From: Candidatus Omnitrophota bacterium
GTDB taxonomy: Bacteria; Omnitrophota; Gorgyraeia; Gorgyraeales; Gorgyraeaceae
Assembly (NCBI GenBank): GCA_018814825.1
Contig: JAHIYJ010000037.1
Coordinates: 1 to 38,652 of the forward strand
Length of the DNA: 38,652 bases
Direction: 5' to 3'
The first letter of the stretch is position 1, and each line of letters opens with the position of its first letter. Position numbers and translations under genes: made by a program. Of the stretch, positions 7,154-14,837 are shown piece after piece. The notes below the pieces were generated by a model. The model was given only the letters and a program-made list of their open reading frames with translations. It ran no database searches and was not told the origin of the DNA.

Positions 7154-10100
7154 GTGGCAAGAATAAAAGACATAGATAAAGTTCTGATCATAGGTTCAGG
7201 CCCGATCGTGATAGGCCAGGCGTGCGAGTTTGACTATTCAGGCACCCAGGCCTGTAAGGCCCTGCGCGCCGCAGGTTATAAGATTATCCTTGTAAACTCC
7301 AATCCAGCCACTATCATGACAGACCCTGGCATGGCAGATGTTACCTATATAGAGCCTTTGAACGTAGATAGACTCACCGCGATTATCGAGAAAGAGAGGC
7401 CTGATGCGCTCTTGCCGAATCTCGGTGGCCAGACCGGGTTAAATCTTTCTTCCGAATTATTTAAAAAAGGCATTCTTAAAAAATTTGGCTGCAGGATCAT
7501 AGGCGTGCAGGCAGATGCCATTGAAAGGGGTGAAGACAGGCTCGCTTTTAAGGAGACAATGAAAAAACTAGATATACCTCTCCCAAAGAGCGAACTGGCA
7601 TATTCAGTGGAAGAGGCAATGAAGATAGCCCATGATTTAGGCTATCCTGTTATTGTCAGACCTGCTTACACAATGGGCGGGACAGGCGGCGGAGCTGTAT
7701 TTAATGACGAGGAACTCGAAACAATAGCCTCGCGAGGCATATCAGCCAGTCTTATCGGGCAGATCCTCATTGAGGAATCTGTCTTGGGATGGGAAGAACT
7801 GGAACTTGAGGTCGTAAGAGACGCTGAATCAAATAAGATCACGGTGTGTTTTATAGAAAATATCGACCCCATGGGAGTCCATACAGGCGACTCATTCTGC
7901 GCCGCTCCTATGCTAACTGTGAAGCCAGAACTTCAAAAACTACTTCAGGATTATTCCTATAGAATAGTGGATGCGATAGGGGTTATAGGCGGCACAAATA
8001 TACAATTCGCGCATAATCCTGAAGATGACAAGGTAGTAGCCATTGAGATAAATCCCAGAACCTCACGCTCCTCTGCCCTGGCATCAAAGGCAACAGGATT
8101 TCCGATTGCGTATGTATCATCCAGATTAGCAGGTGGAGACCTTTTAAGGGACATCCAGTACTGGAGGGACGGGACTCTTGACAAATACACGCCTTCAGGA
8201 GATTACGTTGTCATAAAATTCTCACGCTGGGCGTTTGAGAAATTCAGGCAGATAAAAGACCAGCTAGGCACGCAGATGAGGGCAGTGGGCGAGGTGATGA
8301 GTATCGGCAAGACCTACAAAGAGGCTTTCCAGAAGGCAATAAGGAGTCTTGAGCAGGGCCGTTACGGCCTTGGCTTTGCCAAGAATTTCAACGAACTCTC
8401 TTTAGATGAGCTGAGAAAGCTCCTCGCGTATCCTACTTCAGAGCGCCAGTTTATAATGTACGAGGCGCTTCGTAAAGGCATGGATATCGACGAGATGTAT
8501 GACAAAACAAGGATACACAGATATTTTATAACCCAAATGGAAGAGCTGGTTGATCGTGAAGAAGAGATTCTTAAATATAAAGGCAGGAAACTGCCTGATG
8601 ACATGCTGATAAAGGCAAAGGAAGACGGTTTTTCAGACAGGTATCTCGGCCAGCTGCTTGGCGTGGCTGAAAAAGAGATTAGAGGACGCCGTATCAAGCT
8701 CGGCAAAGTCCAGGCATGGGACGCAGTGCCTGTAAGCGGGTCAGACGCGGCGTATTATTATTCGACTTACAATACGCCTGACAAGGTAAGTGCGTCTCCT
8801 AATAAAAAGATCATGATACTTGGGGGCGGGCCCAACAGGATAGGCCAGGGCATAGAATTCGACTATTGCTGCTGTCATGCCGCGTTTGCGTTGAGGGATA
8901 TGGGGTATGAGAGCATAATGGTAAATTGTAATCCAGAAACCGTTTCTACGGATTATGACACCTCAAATAAGCTCTATTTCGAGCCTTTGACCGTCGAGGA
9001 CGTCCTGAGTATTTACAATAAAGAAAAACCGGTTGGCGTGATAGTGCAGTTCGGCGGGCAGACACCTTTGAATATAGCGAAGGAACTCGAAGAGGCAGGG
9101 GTAAAGATACTCGGCACATCTGTTGAAAGTATAGACCTCGCTGAGGATAGAGAACGATTTGCTAAGGTTATGAAAAAACTAGAGATACCCCAGCCGGAAA
9201 GCGGGATGGCAAGCACGTTAGAAGAAGCCTTAAAAATAGCCGACAGGATAGGATATCCTCTTATGGTAAGGCCCTCTTATGTCTTGGGCGGGAGGGCAAT
9301 GGAGATTGTATATGACGAAGAGATGCTCAAGAGTTATGTAAAGGTAGCTGTTGACGTATCTCCGGACAGACCTATCCTCATAGATAAATTTTTAGAAGAC
9401 GCGATCGAGGCCGAGGCAGATGCCGTATCTGACGGTAAAGATGTCTTTATCCCTTCCATCATGGAGCACATAGAGGAGGCCGGCATACATTCAGGCGACT
9501 CTGCCTGTGTTATCCCGCCAAAGACCATACCAAAAAAGCACATCGATACGATAAAAGAATATACAGAAAAAATCGCGAAGGAGCTGAAGGTCTGCGGGCT
9601 TATGAATATGCAGTACGCGATCGCTGATGATACCGTCTATGTCCTGGAGGCTAATCCAAGGGCGTCAAGGACCGTCCCGATTGTATCAAAGGTGTGCGGT
9701 TTATCCATGGCCAGGATAGCCACTGAGCTTATGCTTGGTAAAAAAATCAGTGATATGAATCTGAGACCCAGGAAATACAACCATTTTGGGGTAAAGGAAT
9801 CGGTGTTCCCCTTTTATATGTTCCAGGAAGTGGATCCGGTGCTCGGGCCTGAGATGCGTTCGACAGGAGAAGTTATGGGGATAGCCGATTCGTTCGGCCT
9901 TGCGTATTTCAAGGCGCAGGAAGCCGCCAATGCAAAACTGCCCACGGAAGGCACTGTCCTTATAACAGTCGCTGACAAGGACAAGAAAAAGAATATTGCC
10001 GAGGCCGCAAGGAGATTGCGTGAGATAGGTTTCAGGATCTTCGCTACAGAAGGCACAAAGAAATTCCTCGACAAACACAACGTTGAGGCCGAATTGATTA

Positions 10101-10354
10101 AGAAGATGCATGAAGGAAGGCCGAATATAATAGACGCCATCAACAATAAAGAAATACAGCTTATCGTCAATACGCCTGTCGGAAAATACGCGGCGTACGA
10201 CGATTCGTATATAAGAAAGAGCGCCATAAAGTATAAGATACCTTATATTACGACTCCGGCGGCAGCAATCGCAGTAGCGGAAGGGATCAAGTCATATCTG
10301 GAGAACAAAGGAGACGTCAAATCTCTGCAGGAATACCACAACGAGATCACCTGA
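7154..10354 (+). CDS. carB: Carbamoyl-phosphate synthase large subunit
   Basis: At 1066 residues this is a full-length CarB, which makes carbamoyl phosphate from bicarbonate, ammonia (delivered by CarA) and two ATP for arginine and pyrimidine synthesis. Both internally homologous ATP-grasp halves are present: the first opens VLIIGSGPIVIGQACEFDYSG, the second opens IMILGGGPNRIGQGIEFDYCC. The C-terminal allosteric MGS-like domain is visible (EGTVLITVADKDKKK ... VNTPVGKYAAYDD). The start is GTG 7154, behind AAAGGAGGGG. carA is not adjacent. The genes that follow (DUF1846, PurF-like) are close enough to share its transcript. Confidence 0.97.
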   Translation: MARIKDIDKVLIIGSGPIVIGQACEFDYSGTQACKALRAAGYKIILVNSNPATIMTDPGMADVTYIEPLNVDRLTAIIEKERPDALLPNLGGQTGLNLSSELFKKGILKKFGCRIIGVQADAIERGEDRLAFKETMKKLDIPLPKSELAYSVEEAMKIAHDLGYPVIVRPAYTMGGTGGGAVFNDEELETIASRGISASLIGQILIEESVLGWEELELEVVRDAESNKITVCFIENIDPMGVHTGDSFCAAPMLTVKPELQKLLQDYSYRIVDAIGVIGGTNIQFAHNPEDDKVVAIEINPRTSRSSALASKATGFPIAYVSSRLAGGDLLRDIQYWRDGTLDKYTPSGDYVVIKFSRWAFEKFRQIKDQLGTQMRAVGEVMSIGKTYKEAFQKAIRSLEQGRYGLGFAKNFNELSLDELRKLLAYPTSERQFIMYEALRKGMDIDEMYDKTRIHRYFITQMEELVDREEEILKYKGRKLPDDMLIKAKEDGFSDRYLGQLLGVAEKEIRGRRIKLGKVQAWDAVPVSGSDAAYYYSTYNTPDKVSASPNKKIMILGGGPNRIGQGIEFDYCCCHAAFALRDMGYESIMVNCNPETVSTDYDTSNKLYFEPLTVEDVLSIYNKEKPVGVIVQFGGQTPLNIAKELEEAGVKILGTSVESIDLAEDRERFAKVMKKLEIPQPESGMASTLEEALKIADRIGYPLMVRPSYVLGGRAMEIVYDEEMLKSYVKVAVDVSPDRPILIDKFLEDAIEAEADAVSDGKDVFIPSIMEHIEEAGIHSGDSACVIPPKTIPKKHIDTIKEYTEKIAKELKVCGLMNMQYAIADDTVYVLEANPRASRTVPIVSKVCGLSMARIATELMLGKKISDMNLRPRKYNHFGVKESVFPFYMFQEVDPVLGPEMRSTGEVMGIADSFGLAYFKAQEAANAKLPTEGTVLITVADKDKKKNIAEAARRLREIGFRIFATEGTKKFLDKHNVEAELIKKMHEGRPNIIDAINNKEIQLIVNTPVGKYAAYDDSYIRKSAIKYKIPYITTPAAAIAVAEGIKSYLENKGDVKSLQEYHNEIT

Positions 10355-10370
10355 TGTCGCTGGACCAACA

Positions 10371-11915
10371 GTGAAAATTATGTTTAAACGAGTCGTGACC
10401 AAAAAAATCAGCTTTGACAACGAAAAATATCTTTCCGAGCAGACAAAAGAGATCCTAAGCAGGGTCAAGAAATTCGATAATAAGCTCTACCTCGAGTTCG
10501 GCGGAAAGATATGCTTTGATTATCATGCGGCAAGGGTTCTCCCTGGATATGACCCTAATGTAAAGATGAGGCTCCTGGAAAAACTCAAAAAACACGCCGA
10601 GATAGTAATAAGTGTCTATGCGAAAGACATTGAGCAGGGCAGAGTACGGGGGGATTACGGCATAACTTATGACCTTGCCACCTTGAAGCTCATAGATGAC
10701 TTAAAGGCCTGGAAACTCGACGTGGCTGCGGTTGTCCTGACAAGGTTCAGCAATGAGCCGTCTGCCTTGAAATTCAAAAGGAGATTAGAAAGGCTGGGCA
10801 TTAAAGTTTACAAGCATGTAAAGATAGAAGGATACCCGCATGATGTGGAAAAAATCGTGAGCGCCGACGGCTATGGCAGGAATGAGTATATAGAGACGAA
10901 AAAACCCATTATTATAGTAACGGCACCTGGCCCTGGCAGCGGCAAACTCGCGACGTGCCTGTCTCAGCTCTACCATGACCATAAGAAAGGCATTAATTCC
11001 GGCTACGCGAAGTTTGAGACATTCCCTATATGGAACCTGCTCCTGAATCACCCCGTGAATATAGCGTATGAGGCGGCGACAGTGGATCTAGCGGATTTTA
11101 ACCTGATAGACCCGTTCCACCTTGAGAAATACAAAAAAGAATCGATAAATTACAACCGCGACGTGGAGGCCTTTCCTATCCTGAAAAATATTATACACAG
11201 GATAGCGGGTTCCAAAGACAGTTATTATAAGTCTCCCACTGATATGGGGGTTAACAGGGCCGGCTTTGGTATTGTGGATGACAAGGGCGCGAGAGAGGCT
11301 GCGAAACAGGAGATCATCCGCAGGTTTTTCCGTCATAACCTCGAGTTCGCGACAGGAAGCGGCACAAAAGAGGAGCTGGAAAGGGCAGAGGCTATTATGG
11401 ACAAGGCAGGCGTTAAACCTGAGGACAGGTCGACTGTCCTTCCTGCCAGGAAAGCCGCGGAAGAGTGCAAGAAAAAGAAGAAAGGTAACAAGGGTTATTA
11501 CTGTGGGGCCGCCATAGAGTTGAATGGCAGCAGGATAATAACAGGGAAAAATTCCACACTGATGCACGCGGCGTCGAGCGCCGTAATAAACGCCATAAAA
11601 TACATAGCGGGGATAGACGACGGCGTCCATATCTTAAAACCCGAGGTGATGGACGACCTCTCGAGCTTAAAAAAAGAAACGCTGAGCATGACGTCAGAAA
11701 GCCTTACCCTGGATGAGATATTAGTCGCGCTTTCCATAAGCGCGCATACGGATAGAAACGCTAAGAGCGCCTTGCTGAAACTCAAGGAATTAAGGGGATG
11801 CGAGCTGCATTCCACGCATCTGCCCACGCCGGGCGATGAAGCAGGCCTGAGAAAACTGGGCATAAATTTTACGACAGACGCAATCCCATCATCAAGCCTG
11901 TTTTTTAATTATTAA
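10371..11915 (+). CDS. DUF1846 (UPF0371) family protein
   Basis: This is a 514-residue member of the DUF1846 family, recognised by its opening (SFDNEKYLSEQTKEILSR, LYLEFGGKICFDYHAARVLPGY) and its length. A P-loop-like motif, APGPGSGK (residues about 186-193), suggests nucleotide binding, and MHAASSAVINAIKYIAGI lies in the C-terminal part. The family's biochemical role is not established to my knowledge, so I assign none. The track start is GTG 10371, with ATG 10380 as an alternative; neither has a convincing Shine-Dalgarno. The degenerate PurF homologue starts 11 bases after its stop, suggesting a joint function. Confidence 0.85.
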   Translation: MKIMFKRVVTKKISFDNEKYLSEQTKEILSRVKKFDNKLYLEFGGKICFDYHAARVLPGYDPNVKMRLLEKLKKHAEIVISVYAKDIEQGRVRGDYGITYDLATLKLIDDLKAWKLDVAAVVLTRFSNEPSALKFKRRLERLGIKVYKHVKIEGYPHDVEKIVSADGYGRNEYIETKKPIIIVTAPGPGSGKLATCLSQLYHDHKKGINSGYAKFETFPIWNLLLNHPVNIAYEAATVDLADFNLIDPFHLEKYKKESINYNRDVEAFPILKNIIHRIAGSKDSYYKSPTDMGVNRAGFGIVDDKGAREAAKQEIIRRFFRHNLEFATGSGTKEELERAEAIMDKAGVKPEDRSTVLPARKAAEECKKKKKGNKGYYCGAAIELNGSRIITGKNSTLMHAASSAVINAIKYIAGIDDGVHILKPEVMDDLSSLKKETLSMTSESLTLDEILVALSISAHTDRNAKSALLKLKELRGCELHSTHLPTPGDEAGLRKLGINFTTDAIPSSSLFFNY

Positions 11916-11926
11916 GGGGGTTATCA

Positions 11927-13348
11927 ATGAGCGGAGTATTTGGAGCGGTATCGCAGAAAGACTGTACGGTAGATCTATTTTATGGGGTTGATTACCAGAC
12001 TCATCTTGGGACAGAGTACGGGGGGATCGCTGTCCTGAGCGGCAAGAGGATATACAGACAGATACATGATATATCTCAGAGCCAGTTTAAGTCAAAATTC
12101 TATGAGGATTACAAAAAGTTTGAGGGTAAATACGGGATTGGAGCGATCAGCGATTCTGATGCGCAGCCAATGTTCCTTAACGCGAAATTCGGCTCATTCG
12201 CGATATGTATGGCGGGCCTTATTGAGAATACAGGGGAGCTTATCAAAGAATTGCATAAAAGAGGACATTCCTTCAGCGAGACAGAGGACGGTTCTGCCAA
12301 CAGTGTCGAGGTAGTGGCAAAGCTTATAAGCGAGGGCGAGGATTTTGTAAGCGGGATAGAGTATGTATTCGATAAAATCATTGGTTCTTGCTCGCTCCTT
12401 TTATTATGTAAAGACGGGATATACGCTGCGAGAGACAGGTTCGGATATACTGCCCTAGCGATAGGGAAAAGAGGCAGGGATTATGCTGTTGCTTCAGAGA
12501 CATGCGCTTTCCCTAACACCGGTTTCACGGTAGAAAAATTTCTCATGCCAGGCGAGATAGTCCTTATGAACGAAGACGGGCTGAAACAGATAAGGGGAAA
12601 ACGGGATGTAAACCAGATATGCTCATTTTTATGGATATATACAGGTTTTCCGGCTTCTACTTATGAGAATGTCAGTGTTGAGTCTGTTAGAGAGAGATGC
12701 GGAGCGGCCCTGGCGAAACATGATAAAGACATACAGGTGGACGTTGTCTCCGGCGTGCCGGATTCGGGGATTGCCCATGCGATAGGATACTCGATGGAGT
12801 CAAAGAAGCCATACAGGAGGCCTCTTGTAAAATATACGCCCGGCTATGGCAGGAGTTACACGCCTCCCGTCCAGGAGATAAGGGATCGGGTGGCCAGGAT
12901 GAAACTTATCCCGATAAAGGACATCATAGATGGCAACAGGATTGTCGTATGTGAGGATTCAATAGTAAGAGGCACGCAGTTAAAGAATTTCACAGTGCAG
13001 AAGCTATGGGACAATGGCGCTAAGGAGATACACGTAAGGCCTGCCTGCCCGCCGCTTATGTTCCCGTGCAGGTTTTGCCTGTCTACCAAGTCTATTCATG
13101 AACTTGCAGCGAGAAAGGCCATAAAAGATATTGAAGGGAAAGACATAGAAGATGTTTCTGAATATACAGACCATACTACAGAGAAATACAAAAAGATGGT
13201 CAAATGGATAGAGAAAGATATTGACGTCACGACCCTCCGCTATCAAACTCTCGATGACATGATAAAGGCCATTGGCCTCCCCAGGGAGAGGCTCTGCACC
13301 TATTGCTGGAACGGCGAGTGTCTCGCTAAAGATAACTTACTCTCTTAA
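11927..13348 (+). CDS. PurF-like phosphoribosyltransferase with degenerate glutaminase site
   Basis: The 473-residue protein has the PurF layout: an N-terminal Ntn-type glutaminase domain and a C-terminal phosphoribosyltransferase domain. The PRTase part looks intact: GVPDSGIAHAIGYS, the flexible loop KYTPGYGRSYTPP and the PRPP loop VVCEDSIVRGT (residues 340-350). Cysteines at about 232, 381, 457 and 460 align with the 4Fe-4S ligands of Bacillus-type PurF. The glutaminase site does not look intact: the sequence begins MSGVFGA where PurF has the nucleophile CGVFG, the HRGQ motif reads HLGT, and the conserved NG reads AG. It may use free ammonia or do something else. An AAGGGGG ribosome-binding site precedes the ATG. 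Confidence 0.85.
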   Translation: MSGVFGAVSQKDCTVDLFYGVDYQTHLGTEYGGIAVLSGKRIYRQIHDISQSQFKSKFYEDYKKFEGKYGIGAISDSDAQPMFLNAKFGSFAICMAGLIENTGELIKELHKRGHSFSETEDGSANSVEVVAKLISEGEDFVSGIEYVFDKIIGSCSLLLLCKDGIYAARDRFGYTALAIGKRGRDYAVASETCAFPNTGFTVEKFLMPGEIVLMNEDGLKQIRGKRDVNQICSFLWIYTGFPASTYENVSVESVRERCGAALAKHDKDIQVDVVSGVPDSGIAHAIGYSMESKKPYRRPLVKYTPGYGRSYTPPVQEIRDRVARMKLIPIKDIIDGNRIVVCEDSIVRGTQLKNFTVQKLWDNGAKEIHVRPACPPLMFPCRFCLSTKSIHELAARKAIKDIEGKDIEDVSEYTDHTTEKYKKMVKWIEKDIDVTTLRYQTLDDMIKAIGLPRERLCTYCWNGECLAKDNLLS

Positions 13349-13383
13349 CTTTACGCGCGGGCGATGCTATAATGTAAAGTTAA
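13345..13383 (+). promoter_or_regulatory. Promoter of the flavoprotein gene inside a 10-bp inverted repeat
   Basis: TTAACTTTAC (13345-13354) and GTAAAGTTAA (13374-13383) are perfect inverted repeats 19 bases apart. Between and within them lies a promoter: TTAACT (13345-13350), 17-base spacer, TATAAT (13368-13373). The -35 box is in the left arm and the -10 box abuts the right arm, as in an operator. The left arm overlaps the stop codon of the PurF-like gene. Confidence 0.6.
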
Positions 13384-13397
13384 AGGGGTAGCGTCTT

Positions 13398-14642
13398 ATG
13401 AAGAGAAAGAGAATAGTCGTCATTGGAGGCGGGCCCGCCGGCATGATGGCGGCTATAAGAGCCAGTCAGCTTGGCCAGGATGTAACCCTTATTGAGAAAA
13501 ATCCCTCCCTCGGCAGGAAACTCCTCTTAAGCGGAAAAGGGCGCTGTAACCTTACAAACACCAGTGACCTGGACTCATTCCTCGAGAGATTCTCCAAGTA
13601 CTCTCAATTCTTAAGAGACGCTTTTAAAAAATTCTTTAACCGCGAACTTATGGATTTTTTCGAGAAAAGAGGCCTCAGGCTCAAGGTGGAACGCCAGATG
13701 AGGGTTTTTCCGGTAAGCGATTTATCAGGCAGCATACTCGAAGTCTTAAAAAAAGAATTACGGGACAACAAAGTAAGGGTAATTTATAAAAAGGAGCTGT
13801 CCGGCGTAAAAATCGATGAAGATAAAGTAAAAGGAGCGCTCTTTAAGGGTGGGGAATTTTTGGCGTGCGACAGCCTCATACTGGCGACCGGCGGAGTTTC
13901 TTATGGGTTTACCGGCTCTACGGGCGAGGGGTTGGATATCGCGAGGAAATCAGGGCACAGGATAGTCGAGGTGAGGCCGGGCCTTGTGCCTCTCGAGACA
14001 AAAGAAAGTTACCCCGCTTTTCTGGAAGGCCTTGCCCTTAAGAATATCAGGCTCAGGTTCACTGACGGGAAAAAGCATATTGTCTCCGAAATAGGCGAGA
14101 TGATGTTTACTAAGACCGGAATCTCAGGGCCACTTGTCTTATCGCTGAGCAGGCGGATTACGGACTGGCTTGATAAAGATAGAGAGGTCTCTGTCGAATT
14201 AGATTTAAAGCCTGCCCTGTCTGATGAGAAAATGGACGCCAGGCTTTTAAGAGAATTCGGGAGAAATCCCACGAAGACTATAAAAAACACGCTTAAAGAA
14301 CTCCTCCCGCAAAGGATGGTGGGAGTTTTTCTTATGCTGGCTAAAATACCGGAAAACAAAAATGTCAGCCAGATTACGCAAAAGGAGAGAAAATTCCTCG
14401 TGGCGTTATTCAAGGCCATGCGCATGGCGATAAAAGGGCCGAGGCCCATAAAAGAAGCCATGGTAACGCGCGGAGGGGTTTCCCTGAAAGACATAGACCC
14501 CCGCACCATGGAATCCAGGATCGTGAAAGATCTGTATTTCGCCGGAGAGATGATAGACGTAGACGCGGATACAGGCGGTTTTAATCTCCAGGCGGCGTTC
14601 TCCACGGGATACCTGGCAGGCGAAAGCGCCTCTCTTCCCTAA
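13398..14642 (+). CDS. BaiN/HI0933-family FAD-dependent oxidoreductase
   Basis: This 414-residue flavoprotein opens with the dinucleotide-binding fold VVIGGGPAGMMAAIRASQLG and LIEKNPSLGRKLLLSGKGRCNLTN, the diagnostic signature of the HI0933/YhiN/BaiN family. It ends with the FAD-contacting LYFAGEMIDVDADTGGFNLQAAFSTGYLAG. Family members are cytoplasmic; the physiological substrate is unknown for most, and BaiN itself acts in bile acid dehydroxylation, which cannot be transferred here. AAAGGGG lies 11-17 bases upstream of the ATG. It has its own promoter and is followed by a hairpin array. Confidence 0.9.
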   Translation: MKRKRIVVIGGGPAGMMAAIRASQLGQDVTLIEKNPSLGRKLLLSGKGRCNLTNTSDLDSFLERFSKYSQFLRDAFKKFFNRELMDFFEKRGLRLKVERQMRVFPVSDLSGSILEVLKKELRDNKVRVIYKKELSGVKIDEDKVKGALFKGGEFLACDSLILATGGVSYGFTGSTGEGLDIARKSGHRIVEVRPGLVPLETKESYPAFLEGLALKNIRLRFTDGKKHIVSEIGEMMFTKTGISGPLVLSLSRRITDWLDKDREVSVELDLKPALSDEKMDARLLREFGRNPTKTIKNTLKELLPQRMVGVFLMLAKIPENKNVSQITQKERKFLVALFKAMRMAIKGPRPIKEAMVTRGGVSLKDIDPRTMESRIVKDLYFAGEMIDVDADTGGFNLQAAFSTGYLAGESASLP

Positions 14643-14759
14643 CTTGACGATTCTTACATTGTAAGTTTTGTCAAGTTAAGCAGCATCCCTCGACTGCGCT
14701 CGGGACAGGTAAGATGCTGCGACTACATTTTAGGCTGTAGTTGCAGCGCTTTGCGCTGC
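14641..14759 (+). repeat. Array of four hairpins between flavoprotein gene and mnmG
   Basis: Four inverted repeats follow one another. First is AACTTGAC/GTCAAGTT (14641-14677) with an inner CTTAC/GTAAG. Second is GCAGCATC/GATGCTGC (14680-14720) enclosing a REP-like core CCCTCGACTGCGCTCGGGA. Third is ACTACA/TGTAGT (14722-14739). Fourth is GCAGCGC/GCGCTGC with a TTT loop (14743-14759). No ORF is present and no long T-tract follows. The core of the second hairpin resembles a palindromic repeat found in many unrelated bacterial genomes. Confidence 0.75.
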
Positions 14760-14799
14760 TTGCAAAAAGGAATTTCCTACTATATCAAGTTATCTGTAA

Positions 14800-14828
14800 T
14801 TGACTGGCAGATATAGCTCTGTTATTAT
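14800..14828 (+). promoter_or_regulatory. Promoter of mnmG, probably leaderless
   Basis: TTGACT (14800-14805), a 17-base spacer and TATTAT (14823-14828) precede the ATG at 14838 by 9 bases, so transcription would start 2-3 bases from, or at, the start codon. An overlapping TATAAT (14826-14831) gives the same conclusion. No Shine-Dalgarno sequence is visible. Confidence 0.65.
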
Positions 14829-14837
14829 AATATTCCT

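Noticed and set aside
9701-10227. Two long minus-strand ORFs (136 and 137 codons) inside carB
   Set aside because: They are antisense shadows of a well-conserved gene, with no start signals or protein motifs.
11266-11517. 83-codon ORF in another frame of the DUF1846 gene
   Set aside because: It lies entirely inside a gene with clear family motifs, and its sequence is Arg-rich with no pattern.
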